64,000 nt of DNA from Lingula anatina (GCF_001039355.2 NW_019773925.1:426066-490065); one strand, 5' to 3'. Shown: positions 1 through 12,306, counted from the stretch's first letter. The notes: generated by a model not told the origin, from the sequence alone. Translations and numbers: made by a program.

Positions 1-2546
1 CAGAATGAAACATTTTTCTGAACCACATATATTGATAAATAAAAAAAAATTCTGTTTAGTTTATTGAAATTAATAAACACATTAAAACGACCCCTCCAGA
101 TTACATGAGACGCGCGCGCGTTTCTTTAGAACTGTCATCAAAAAGATATGTAACATCCAGCAAGGGCAGATGTTCCGGACCAAGGTTGTCGTGGAGTACA
201 GACCTCTGCCATTACTCTATCTGATGGGGTTTTGATAGCAGCACCGTACCAACTGGAGCAAAGATGGCACCCTGACCTCTCTAGTCCTTTTATCTATTTA
301 CAAAGTCTTGTCTCTTCCTGTGATGGAATCCGTGTGGTAATGAGGGTCACAGAAGTCATTTAAAAGCGCGGTTTGGAGACACGGGACTAATTAACATCGA
401 GTGCAATTTGTTGCAGGAGACGCTGACATTCATAATGTGGTTTAGTGACTCCAGTTGGGTAACCATCTAAGTGCCGGAGACAAATACGCGCTGTGCCAAA
501 AATATAACGTGGAAATAACGAAGAGAAAAAATTTAGAACCCCTCCTTTCCGCCAGGTAAAGATGACATCAAATCAATGAGAAACAAAATAATTGTTTGCC
601 CGTTTGATAGTCTCGCTTTCCGCATCCTAAAAATGCAATTAAGACGCTACAAGCCAAGTCAATTGCACGAACACCCCCTATTGAATAAGAAAAAGAAATG
701 GTAGATCACAATAAAATGGCTAAAATAGATACCGACGTTGGGACTTGCACTAGTCTTGTTAGCAAGTGTGCACAAGGTACATATTGGTCGAACCATCTTG
801 AAACACGTCTCTCCAGGCTAACAAGATCTAAAAGTAGATGTTCATTGTCATGAATAGAGCAGGTGCGACACTTCAACTTGACAGATGCAAAAAGGTGCTG
901 TGGTTGTCCAATAAGACGGTTTCTTTTTCTCACGATTCAAAAATAATTAATTTTGAGATTTGTAATTTTAGGCATTATTGCGTTCATCAAATTTATCCTT
1001 ATTATAACCATAGAAGTAGAGACTACTATGTTATAACTTAGTTGAATTCATCAGCCGATTAATGTTAAAGCAAGAAAAAAAAAAAAAGAAACTTCACAAT
1101 TAGTAGCATCTTGCTTCTGGCATTATTCATATTTTTCATATAATGATGCAAAGCCCCCCCCCCCCCCCCCACCCACCTTGGCATGGGGTTTGGCCCCACT
1201 AAAGTGCCCCGAAAAATTTTGGTACTTTAGAGGGGGAACAGTGCCATTTGGTACGCTTGCAAACTATGATTCAGCTATTCAAAATTATAATTTAAGAGAG
1301 GTGCATTGTTGTGATTTATTTCAGAAATCGAAGGGGGGGGGGGTCAGGACCCCCCTAAATCCCCCAATGTACAGGATTAAGCGCTCTCCCTGTCGTGTAG
1401 GATCCTTGAATCAGTTGATACTCGATCTTCTGTTCTTAAAATGACCCCTAAATCAATCAGGGGATCCAGCCTCCCATCTTGCCTGACAAACTCATCCCGA
1501 TATCAAAGCTTTTTTACAACATATAGATTTTCTAAATTAAAACATTCCATCTCATGGATACCACCTAAAACCCACTCTTCCCTGCTACAGCCACATTATG
1601 GAGATGTCTAGCAACTGACACAGCATTCTTTATCATAGTGGACGGCATGCGTTTTTCTGTATGATTGTAGTCAGTTACATTTATCCCCATAATTTCTTCC
1701 GTATATAAATATGAAGGAGTGGAGATAACATATCTTTATAAAGTATTATTATTTGCAAAATATCTTTATTCACCCAAGTCTTTATAGACAATAAATCGTC
1801 CAGAACATCAGTTCAGATATGGATTAAATTTCAGTTAGATTCACTCGTGGTTTTTTTTTGGGAAACATGTTCCTTTCCCTTGTGTATAATAAATTTTGTG
1901 AAGCCATCTGAAAATTTCATTTAAGAGTGACATGTACACATACAGCAATCCTGATTATAAAATATCTAGTCAGCAGTGCATCATAAGCAAATCTAAAATG
2001 CATATACATATTTACAAACATCTTAATGATCATATCATTCACAGGGCTATCCACATGCTAAACAGGATCTCAAAATGTTGAAATCGAATACCTAGTCAAA
2101 AAAGTAAAAAAAAAAAAGTAATGTTCTTGTTGATGCTAGTTAGGAAACTGCATTATGCATCTTTATGTTAAACGCCATAGTTTGAGTTCTTTCAATCCAT
2201 TAGATAATAGAATTGAGTTAATCACAAGCTTGGAGCCATGGATCAGAAAAATTGTCCCAATTGTGTTAGCTGTGTACAGTGTGAAATTTATCTAATCCTC
2301 GTCACATCCATGACACAGTCCTCGTCACATCCATGACACAGTCCTCAAACCCATCTAGTAATGTTCAAAGAATTGTTGTTCACTTAGTGAGTTTGCAAAA
2401 CCAGTCAAATTTTGGAGAGAATTAGCTTCCCATTCAAATTTCAGGTATGACACTCCTTGAGACATAATTTCATTTGGCTCAGCTTATGTAGTCAAACACA
2501 GGAATATCTGCACTATATTGCTCGATTATGTGAACCAGAAATGGTT
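1..2546. other. SUGT1 3' flank and intergenic DNA
   Basis: No coding exon is recognised here. The part next to 2546 is probably the SUGT1 3' untranslated region. The rest holds low-complexity DNA: a C tract near 1157-1171, a G tract at about 1335-1345 followed by a C-rich complement that could form a hairpin (to about 1366), and two tandem copies of a 23-bp unit at 2296-2341. Short open frames in this stretch have no recognisable domain or splice structure. Confidence 0.5.
1765..1770 (-). promoter_or_regulatory. Candidate SUGT1 polyadenylation signal
   Basis: TTTATT on the + strand reads AATAAA on the minus strand, about 780 bases past the SUGT1 stop. It is the clearest canonical hexamer I noticed downstream, but the AT-rich context makes chance occurrence likely. 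Confidence 0.3.
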
Positions 2547-4331
2547 TCAGTACTCCCAACTCTTGTACTCCATCCCATCCGGAGGCTTGACTTCTGTTTT
2601 CTTGGCTCCAATATCTCCCCAATTTGTACTTAATACTGTGCCGCCTGACTCACTCTGAAATGAAAATTGTTTATAGTTGAAGAGGAGAGAGAAAGTACAG
2701 TTCTCATGATCAAATTACATAAACCTCCACAGAGATGACAATTTTAGGGGCAGTGCACTTCTGATAACAACTGATCACCACAATTTCTTAATATGGTTAT
2801 GAATTTTTATATCACCAAAGAAAACAAATCTTTAAGAATTGTTTTTATACTAACAGCTGTGACAACAATTGTTCTTCATAACTGCAATCATGAATGCTGT
2901 TCTGGTAGAGATGTTGTTTTTTTTTAATATCAAATCACTGGCAAATAATCTCTCCAGCTGTGTTATGCTCTCGTGTAATAATAACAGATTCCTCCAACAA
3001 CTGTTAATAAAAATAATATGACCACTCTAATAGTTCTGTGTCTCACATGGCACCTTCACCTGGGAAATAAGCTATCAATGTTGTTGCCACCTCTGCTTGG
3101 AAGTGGGGTTAGCCCTCCCCCTCTTTGTTACTTTCATAGAAGTCTTGTGAAACACTGAAATATTTGAGTGGGAATAACTCCAATCCATTATTCTTGTTAG
3201 AAGAAGAACCTATCATCAACCTAAACACTAATAACACCCTGGTAAAATCTATGGGCTCACTCCCAGTGAAACTACTGTTCTAAATAGATCAATCCAACTC
3301 TGTGAGACTCCCGGCAGAGTTGGATCATTCTACACAGATTCATTGGGAATGAGCCTTCTGAATCAAACATTTTTATCAACTCACAAAAGATTTATTCATG
3401 GCCCTTTTGACCTCATCACTGCCATCGCTGTATATTTGCTGGAATAGTTTATTCAAGGCTGCGTCTCCCTCCAGTTTTTCCTCTTTTTCCTCCTTGGCCA
3501 GTTCGGCGGCCATCCTGTCCCAGTCGTGGTAGGAGTGGCTGGAGGAGGGGTACTTGTGGATGTCAGGGTTGTCTGACTTTGGTTGGGTTGATGGAGCTAG
3601 AAGGTGAAAAAAGAATGAAGATGTTTGGCTAGACATCCAAATATTGGAGTTGAAAACTATATAATAAATTGTTGACTGTAGAAAAAATCACTTTATTCTT
3701 ATAACATAACACAGCTGATGAAATTCTTCTCTGATATACAAGTTATAATCTAATTTTAATGTTTTCAAAATAATGTCTCTAAAAAAAATTGTATGCCAAA
3801 CAGTAAATGTGTAACCATCTGTCTATACATATCCTCCCCCCCCCCCACACACACACACAAAAAAAGAAAAAAAAAATGCCCCCCCTAAAATGCATTAGAA
3901 TTAGAATTTCAACATCTGTGGTAGGAAATCACATTAAGACATCTGAGTACCTCAGTACCACGATTCCCACTTTAATTTGCTATGGCTCTGGATGTGCATT
4001 AACACTTAAGAAGTTGATTGCTAAATTACTGGTAAAAACTTACTTGGCTTGAACTGTTTAATTTTTTCGTCTGAATCTCCCTCTAAATGTGTCCACCTCA
4101 CCCCTTCAGCTTTTTTCATTTTTATTTCAATCTGAAATCAAACAAAGCAAGCAGGTAAAGAGCTGTGGTATTCAATACATGTATTTTAAATATCTGTTAA
4201 GGTTTTTATACTAACTTAACATAATAAATTAATTAATTAATCAATCAATCAATCATGACAACCATGACAATCAGATTTACAATGTCTCTTAANAAAACGG
4301 AAAATTTAATACCACTTTTTTTTCAATTCCC

Positions 4332-4362
<31 letters not shown>

Positions 4363-7300
4363 AAAAAAAGAAAAAAAAATGCCCCCCCTAAAATGCATTA
4401 GAATTAGAATTTCAACATCTGTGGTAGGAAATCACATTAAGACATCTGAGTACCTCAGTACCACGATTCCCACTTTAATTTGCTATGGCTCTGGATGTGC
4501 ATTAACACTTAAGAAGTTGATTGCTAAATTACTGGTAAAAACTTACTTGGCTTGAACTGTTTAATTTTTTCGTCTGAATCTCCCTCTAAATGTGTCCACC
4601 TCACCCCTTCAGCTTTTTTCATTTTTATTTCAATCTGAAATCAAACAAAGCAAGCAGGTAAAGAGCTGTGGTATTCAATACATGTATTTTAAATATCTGT
4701 TAAGGTTTTTATACTAACTTAACATACTAAATTAATTAATTAATCAATCAATCAATCATGACAACCATGACAATCAGATTTACTATGTCTCTTAAAACAT
4801 GTCATTTTCAGTGAAATCTTACATGGAACAGATATTAGTAAATACACAAAACAGCAAAAATAAACTCAACCACTCTTTTCCTTATAAGGAGGAGGGATAA
4901 ATCAGGACATTAACCAAAATACATTCATTTATAGAAGTCTAACCAAAACCAATGTGATTTTAAAATCCACTTACTTTTGAGCTGAGAATTTTTGTGATAC
5001 TCTGTTCTGGTACTATGTGGTTGGCCAGGTCCAGTTCCAGACTGTAGTCTGAGCCTGAGGACAACCTGATGGTGACACTCAACTACAACGAGGAAAATTG
5101 TATTGCAAATTGATGAAATTCGGAATTTGTTTTTCTCTGATCATCACACTTGCTCTGTGAGCAACTGTAACCAGCCAATAATACTACTTTCACAACTTAT
5201 ATGTGTAACAGTCTTCTTCAAGAAAAAAACTTTTTTTAAGCTTATAAAAATCCTCATTTTAATTCCAAGATTTTTCAAATGGTTCAGATGTATGTTCTTT
5301 CTTCTGTTGTTTTATTTTACCAAAATGTATACCATGTAATAATAGATCAATTTTGACTGTATCTAAGCAAATATTTTGGATTTTACAGGCGTTCAAAAAC
5401 TGTGGTTGTGGCACGATGCAAAGTCCAAATTATTTATACACTCACCATTTTTTCCTGAAATTCCACTGTCAAATCTTCTTTTTTGACATTTTTTATTAAA
5501 ATTGTGACAATGACATGTGTCTCTGTTTGATACCAGTCATGCCTATAAAAGATGAAAAAACAAAAATCCAAACTATTACTACAAAATCAATAATGGTATC
5601 ATCTAAACTAGTCTTACTTGTTAAACTTGTATAAAATAATACTATCTTAGAAAGCAGGGAATTTATCCATTACTTTGGCTGAAGTAATTTTTCTTTTTTT
5701 CTGTTAGCAACAGAAAACACTCCATTTTCTCAAAAGTAATGGTCTCCTTTACCTTATTTTTGCTGGAATGGGCATTGCTATAGTCTGTGGAGTGGACTGC
5801 TGACCTCCTTTTGGCACTGCCTGAGAGGTCGGTTCTACAACAAACAGAATGTTGACAAGTGAATGCCGCGTCTCAGGTCACAACCCCCCTCTTGTTTTAA
5901 TTTAGCAATAAACTTTGCAATTAAATCATTAATAAATATTAATTGAAAGCATCTTGCACAAAAACAATATTATCGATAATGCATTTATTTTAGTATATGC
6001 TTTAATCATATATTAGACAAATAGTCCACATTTTTCTTCATTCATTTACCTGAAAGTTCCTTCACGCATCTGTCACACCACTGATTCAGGGTTTTGTCAG
6101 AACCTATTTCAAACAATAGGAGAAAAGGCATAAAAGCTGTCAAATGTACTGACAACAAGCAGAAACTAGAAGAAAAGGAAGTACACCATTTAAATACTAC
6201 AAACTGTGATCAGAACTGGTTGATTTCAGCCAAACTGTCAGGACAAAAATTCAACTTTTAGACTAACAACATTTAATGCACATAGATTAGAAAATTCAGC
6301 AATACAATCGTGTCTAGGATACTGCATATGTGGTCAACTGGTGGCACTCGCCTGTTCTTATCTCATCTTTAAATCAATTAAATGGAAAAAAATGCTTACA
6401 AGGAAAGTGCATTTTCTTTAGCACTAGCATTTTCTTTTCTCTAATATACCACATTGTATCTATCAATTATAAATTGGATGCAGTGGTTTCAAGAACCTTA
6501 CCATCATATTTCAAGCCCTGTTCAAATGCCCCTTTGGCTTCTGCTTTCATATCCAGGTGATATAAGGCAACCCTGCAAAGAATACAGGAAACAACTTTCA
6601 GAGAGAGAGAGATAAGGACTGGAAACACGCAATTCTTGGGATGATGTGATTCTGTGAAGTCTTGAACATTTCTCAACAATGTTTATTAAATANAAAAAAA
6701 AAAAAAAAAAAAACGACATAGGCAAATTACACAAAAGCATTCCACTTTAAATGCATGAATCAAGACAGAAGTTAGACTTAACTCACCCCTCCCTCAGGTA
6801 GGCTTTTCCATTTTTGGGATCCAGATCTATCCCTTTTCTTGCATCCACAAGAGCATCTATAAAATTTTTACAAATTATACAAGAACAATAAATAAATAGA
6901 AAAATCATTTTGGATTTTCTATGCACGCTACCATGTGAGGGAGTCAAAAAATGTATGTCGAAACACCATTAAAATCTGATATAATGATAACTTACTTAGT
7001 AAAATGGGAATTTAACATTTATGACCAAATAAAAACATAAATCCTAATTTAATCTAAAGGCACAAAACAAATTACCCGAATAATTTTCAAGTTTGATGTA
7101 TGCGTGGGCTCTGTGTATGAAGAATTCTGCCTTACTGTTATCTGTATCAATTGCAGAGGAATAAAGCTGAAAAACATAAACTTAAAATATGACCATGTAT
7201 TTAGTCTACCTCAGGCAAGACTGCACCGGCAGCATCAGATATTATATGTGTACTGAAAACATTCCTTAAAAATGAAACATAAACGTTTAGTTTAGCTAGA

Positions 7301-7691
7301 CATGTACTATGACTTGTAAAATTTCTTAAAGACATTTAGTTATTTAGTTTTAGTAGACAGCTGTAAATTACTACCAATCATTACACTGATAAAAATGGGC
7401 ACTGCCTCAACAAATGAAGCTGGGTTTACTCTCATTTGCAAGAAATCTCGGTTGTGGTAAAGACTGACATTATGGGGAAACCCCCAAATCAGATCCTTAT
7501 CATGTCCCTTACCTCGACTGCATCCTCGTAGTTTTCTGCTACGAACGCTTCGTTCCCTTTACTAAAACAGTAAAAAAATATTAATGGGGTAATTAAGGGT
7601 GAACAGGTATCAATATTTCAATAATCGGAACGGCAACCAAGGAAATGCATCGAACCAAATACGCTGCCTACCTGAAGAGCTCCTCAGCCAT
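2547..7691 (-). CDS. SUGT1: SGT1 homologue, co-chaperone of HSP90 (TPR-CS-SGS)
   Basis: HSP90 co-chaperone known in the family to support SCF ubiquitin ligase and kinetochore assembly and innate immune receptor stability. Reconstructed exons, in transcript order: 7691-7672, 7561-7513, 7166-7076, 6856-6787, 6572-6502, 6103-6050, 5834-5753, 5542-5446, 5082-4975, 4634-4547 (or its duplicate 4131-4044), 3596-3385, 2654-2547. Reading frames join at every GT-AG junction and give 349 aa, close to vertebrate SUGT1 size. Residues about 1-100 are the TPR part ([22 protein letters not shown]). The CS domain covers about 146-235 ([14 protein letters not shown] through [14 protein letters not shown]). The SGS domain covers about 244-349 and includes YHDWDRM and [10 protein letters not shown]. 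The start is the first in-frame ATG at the head of the TPR. Only one copy of the duplicated 88-nt exon can be used, because reading both shifts frame and meets TGA at the second codon. Identity is very secure; small exon edges are by eye. Confidence 0.93.
3254..3355. mobile_element. Short MITE in the last SUGT1 intron
   Basis: About 102 bp bounded by imperfect inverted ends: GGCTCACTCCCAGTGAA on the left and, reverse-complemented, GGCTCATTCCCAATGAA on the right. It also contains an internal hairpin formed by ATCCAACTCTG and its complement. The ends resemble those of the elements at 28654-28805, 29674-29888, 50201-50406 and 62081-62294. It carries no coding capacity. It lies in the intron between 3384 and 2655. 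Confidence 0.6.
3837..4292. repeat. Tandem duplication copy A, carrying a SUGT1 exon
   Basis: Begins in a C tract plus CA repeat, contains the 88-nt SUGT1 exon 4131-4044 (minus strand) with both splice sites intact, and stops at the single N at 4293. It matches 4338-4795 at a constant offset of 503 bases. By eye there are only about two substitutions (near 4219 and 4281) outside the variable CA/A tract. Confidence 0.9.
4338..4795. repeat. Tandem duplication copy B, carrying a SUGT1 exon
   Basis: Second copy of the segment at 3837-4292. It begins in a longer C tract and CA repeat and carries the same exon at 4634-4547 (minus strand). After 4795 the sequence continues as normal intron, whereas copy A ends at an N. 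The junction therefore looks like a gap or a join between two haplotypes. Confidence 0.9.
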
Positions 7692-7727
7692 GACGGAAAT
7701 GGGATTTTCTGGAATCTCCTAAACGGT

Positions 7728-7739
7728 GCATGCTGGGAA
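7728..7739. promoter_or_regulatory. ZNF143/SBS-like promoter motif upstream of SUGT1
   Basis: GCATGCTGGGAA lies about 36 bases before the SUGT1 ATG. It resembles the core of the ZNF143 (Staf) binding site that is common in animal housekeeping promoters. The family knowledge is established; use here is inference. Confidence 0.35.
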
Positions 7740-7902
7740 AATTGATGTGCTTATCAATGTAAAACTTATTTATTATATTCATTTGGAGAAACATTAATTG
7801 ATGCAGAGTAGATGATATATATTTATATCAATTTAGACGTTTTTGGTAAACTACTGATGGTTTTGAGCATTTTATTTTTAATCTGATTCGAACCTGAGGC
7901 TA

Positions 7903-7919
7903 TGACGTCATTATAAAAG
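7903..7919 (+). promoter_or_regulatory. Full CRE followed by TATA box, candidate nocturnin promoter
   Basis: The palindromic cAMP-response element TGACGTCA (7903-7910) is directly followed by TATAAAAG (7912-7919). This puts a compact inducible-type core promoter about 930 bases before the nocturnin start codon. A possible non-coding first-exon donor (AAAG|GTAGGA) follows near 7955. Nocturnin is known as a rhythmic, CREB-responsive gene in vertebrates, which fits, but the sites could be chance. Confidence 0.5.
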
Positions 7920-8846
7920 AGAATCCCAAGCGATTTTGGACAGGTGGTCCAGAAAGGTAGGACAGATGCATGTACATAACAGTTTGTAAATTAAGATTTA
8001 AATGTCACAACGCATGTTGTCTGTCCCAATGAAATTATTTGAAGAGAAATAGGACTGCCATGGAAGAAACGGACATTTAAGTCTTCTGTCATCGCCTTTT
8101 GTCGTTTTGAAAATTAATTTTATTTAAAGGATCTTGCAGTTCTGAATAGCATTATTCATTAACATTTACCGTTAAAGGAATCCGCCCGTGTATCAAAAGA
8201 AAGAAAGGCTCCGTGCTTGATTCATGACAGTACCCGGGTTTAGGACACTGACCAATGATTCACTTCACTATTTTAGTGACATGCTGACAAATGTGTCTCA
8301 GTTTTCGGACTGCAGCAATATAATGACAAAGTGTGACTCACACTCACATTGTTTGCCTAAGAAGAATTACCGCCGTTTTCATTTTGCGTATTTATTTTTA
8401 TCAGTATTGTCTCTTGATCACGTTTGTGCCACACATTAAATGAGAAAGTGAGCTAAAATAAATCATTTGTTATGAAGTTATATTTATTTTTGGGCACTGA
8501 AAAATATATTTAAATCTTAAGGATTCTAAGTTTAAATGTTATATACAGTATGTCCAAGTTAGAAGTATTGCATTGAGAGTTTTTATTGAAAAAGTATGTG
8601 TGTATAATTCATTTTTGACTTACTAGTGCATGCATATACAGTAATCAAGCCAATCTGCAGTTATTGAACATTTATAAATTAAACCAAATATATTGTACTA
8701 GAACTAAGGCATAGAACATAAAACTAAGTTGAATTATGGTGAGAATTGGGGATGCTGCAAACCTAATATTCAAACCTGTGTTTTGCTCTTCTTTCCAGTT
8801 GTGAAACCCCAACCCAGAGATGTGTTTTAATTGATAGGAAAACTTC

Positions 8847-9998
8847 ATGAGAGTTGGTTTATTAAGACCACGTTCTAGATCCCTGACAGTGCCATTTCAT
8901 AAACAACTCAAGGCAGGAAAAAGGTAAGAGTATAAAAAGTAAATTACTGGAATGTAGAATGGACAAAATTTATTTTCTGTGTTACATATTTGATAAAGCA
9001 TGAAGTAACAGAATTATGTGGCATTTAGAAACTACACTTGTAGGATATTTTTTTAATATTAAAAGAGGGAGTTATTGTAGAACTGCTTTGCCAGCAATTA
9101 ATCAATTAGAGAAAATTGAAGTAGCAGGAAAGTATTTAACTGTTACAACTTCATTACTCTCAGCCTCTGAAAGCTATAAGGAAATGCCTTAAACCATTTT
9201 CAGCTTAAATATGACACAAGTAAGTTAAGTATGATAAGCATATGTTTCCATATCTGAAAGAGATTGATTAATTTTGGAAAAAATGCATTCTATTAGACCT
9301 GCAGTTTGAAGGTATGCACAGGAAACATGCATACCAATATATCAAAAGTATATTTTTCCTGTTATTATCATCAACAGATTTTACGTGTTAATTTTACCAG
9401 GGTTTTTATGGCTGTCACAGTAAGGGGAATTAGTTAATCCTTAAAAACATGCACCAAGCAAAATGACTGCTGCTCTTTCACTGCTTCTGTTAAGAGGCTA
9501 CTTACAGGTGCCCTTTGCAAGAGACTACTAGTACAAGTATGTAAATATAGCAAGGCATTTAAATAAGTAGGTCAATAACACTCTTTGCACCGAGGTCAAG
9601 CAGAACACAGGGTAGTACATGTGTATCCAGTCTAGTGTGTATGAATATATGAGAAACTTGGTAGCTGTTAAAGGAGAGAATTAGTAGAAGGTTTTAGCTC
9701 TTACCCAGCCCAATGTTTTCCACAAGCTGCAGAGGATGGGGCTGTATATACAGGTATTTAACTTGACTCAGGTGTACAGTGTACAATGTATATGTTTATG
9801 GTTAGTGTATATATGTTCTCCACAGCATGTGTGTAAGCTGTGAAGAGCATTATGTACAATGGCCCTGTGAACAAAGGGTGATGATGGATGGGTGGAGAGA
9901 GGGGGGCATGAGAAAATACAGTATTTATGTGGTACTTTAGTTTTAGAATAGTATGGGACCAGTGGCATCAAAAATGAATATCATCACATTAATGTAGC

Positions 9999-10043
<45 letters not shown>

Positions 10044-10083
10044 GCACACACAAACATATATATATATATATATACACACACAC

Positions 10084-10147
<64 letters not shown>

Positions 10148-10463
10148 AGAGTGTANGCACAACCGAGGACGCGGAATTTGGTCCGCCCTTTACAGCACAA
10201 CCGAGGACGCGTGTGTATAGCCCGATTTCAGACAAAAAGTTGGACAGTATTTCTGATACACTCGTGGCGGGAATTTGGCCCGCGCTATACAGCATAACCG
10301 AGGACTGGCTCAGAATAGCGTCAAATTTCACCACCTAACTTGAAATGGGCCCCTTTATGCATTCCACTGCTTATGTCAACCGAGGACGTCCTCGGTTGGA
10401 GGTGTGTCCTCGGTTAGTGGGTTTCGGGCGGGTGTGTGTCCTCGGTTAGAATGCGTGCACAAG

Positions 10464-10500
<37 letters not shown>

Positions 10501-12306
10501 CCAGTGTGTTTCAGTGAAAGGTTATGATGACCTGCACATTATCTGTATCTGGGTTACTTATGTAACATAGAGTTTTGGTAGATAACATCCATACACTGCG
10601 GTTGGCAATTTTGCCCGAACTATGTTGTGGTAAGTGCCCGGTATGGAGATGCACTCAAGTACCAAATATCCCCTGATCTAAGTTAAAAAAATATCCATAG
10701 ACTTAAAAAAAATTAATAGACTTATGAAAGATACCCAGGTAGTTGGGATAATTGTTGAATATTTGTCAAAGAAATTTAGAGGGCAATGTTTTAAACGCTA
10801 CTATTTTCTTTCCTTCCTTATCCATTTAATCATAACTGTGTGTGTATCCTATGTTGCTTTATTAACTCTTTGCTTCTTTACAGACTTGTCTTAAAAATGG
10901 GGAACAGGTCCATGAGCACCCAGTACGAGACACAATTTACCTCGCCGTCAACACATCTGGAACTTCTACAGTATGTGCGGGCAACTTTGAATGGATACCC
11001 GTCCCTCTTGAAGAGAGAGTTTGTGGATGTCAGCAAGAAGACACAAAATACTTCAGACAGGGGTCAAGTGGGGATTGATCAAAAATCTACCTCACCATTT
11101 AAAGTCCGGATTTTTCAGTGGAATTTACTTGCTCAGGGTATGTTATGTGAACAAAGATATTGTCATTGCTATTTTATTCTTGAACTTTGAAATTGTACCT
11201 TTCTGAGATTAACATTATTATAAGTTATTTGTCTGCATAGAAGTAATAGTATGTACAGAAATTATGACTTCACACTTGGACCCACCAAACCTGTTTGGTA
11301 CTGGTAGGTTTTACCCTCTCATGCAACCTGTTGATTATTATTTTGATTACCTGCTGTTATTTCTTTTTGAACTTCAACATTATACATCTGTTTCTTATTT
11401 TATGAAGAGATACATTAAAAAAATGTCTACTACTGAATGTTTAATTATGCTGTCTTTACTTCAGCCCTTTGCCTGGGTGCAGATAATTTCATCAAATGTC
11501 CCAAAGAGGCTCTAGAGTGGAAACCCAGGCGTTTACACATCCTTGAGGAACTCTTACTCTATGAACCAGACGTTATCTGCCTGGAGGAAGTTGACCAATA
11601 CGAGTTTATTCAATCAGCATTAGAAAGCATTGGCTACAAGGGAACATTCTACCCTAAGCCCGATTCCCCTTGTCTCTACTGTGATGAGTCCTATGGACCA
11701 GACGGTTGCGCCATCTTTCATAATACCAAGAAACTAAAGTCGATCAGTATACACAATGTCAATTTGAAAAAGGAAAATGCGTCAACCAACCAGGTGGCAA
11801 TAATTCAGAAACTGCAATACTGCAACCATGATGATGCGTCTTCTTCTGGTCAGGAATTTTATGTGGGGGTCACACATTTGAAAGCCAGGGAAGGTTGGGG
11901 AGAGTTCCGTAATCTCCAGGGTATCTACCTACTGAAAAAAATAAAAGAGATAGCTGGCAGTTCGCCACTTATATTTATGGGAGATTTCAATGGAGATCCT
12001 AACGAACCAGTCTATTCTACATTTAAAAACAGTGACTTGAATTTTGGGAGTGCATATACTAAACTTACAGAGGATGGAACCGAGCCCCCATACACAACGT
12101 GGAAGATACGAGGTGGGAGATTAGCAACAGGGAGCATTCGTGAGAGCTGTAAAACCCTAGACTACATGTGGTACACCAAGTCCAGTGTTACAGTAGACAG
12201 AGTGTTAAAATTCCCCACAGGAGAAGAAATGGGGGTGAACAAACTGCCATCTTTCAACTATCCGTCAGATCATTTGTCTCTAGTGTGTGATTTTAGTATA
12301 GGTTAA
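8847..12306 (+). CDS. NOCT: Nocturnin, EEP-family phosphatase
   Basis: Endonuclease/exonuclease/phosphatase-fold enzyme; vertebrate nocturnin removes the 2'-phosphate of NADP(H) and was earlier described as a deadenylase. Coding exons: 8847-8923, 10884-11137, 11465-12306; all junctions keep frame and give 390 aa. Motifs in order: FQWNLLAQ (about 103-110), the metal-binding LEEVD (150-154, E152), FYPKPDSPC, GPDGCAIF, VTHLKAREGW, GDFNGDP (283-289), PPYTTWKIR and the terminal SDHLSLVCDF (378-387, catalytic H380). The first exon encodes a basic, acid-free stretch (MRVGLLRPRSRS...) typical of a mitochondrial presequence. A second in-frame ATG in exon 2 (10897) would make a shorter cytosolic form, as in vertebrates. 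A splice acceptor at 8798 implies at least one upstream non-coding exon. Identity is secure; the exon 1 assignment rests on splice sites and frame. Confidence 0.93.
10003..10144. repeat. CA/TA compound microsatellite in nocturnin intron
   Basis: Long alternating AC and AT dinucleotide blocks, ending near the single N at 10156. Open frames drawn through it are repeats of Val/Cys or Tyr/Ile and are not genes. Confidence 0.95.
10161..10447. repeat. Cluster of seven AACCGAGGAC motifs
   Basis: Four direct copies of AACCGAGGAC (10161, 10199, 10296, 10378) are followed by three copies of its complement GTCCTCGGTT (10388, 10406, 10438). The fourth and fifth abut to make the perfect 20-base palindrome AACCGAGGACGTCCTCGGTT at 10378-10397. 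It lies inside the first nocturnin intron between two CA microsatellites. It probably represents ends of a nested or foldback transposon, but I cannot name the family. Confidence 0.75.

Noticed and set aside
7885-7897. GATTCGAACCTG resembling a reversed tRNA B-box
   Set aside because: No A-box or cloverleaf can be folded on the minus strand at the right distance.
9943-10334. Cys/Val-rich minus-strand frames
   Set aside because: They translate a CA/TA microsatellite and cross the N at 10156.
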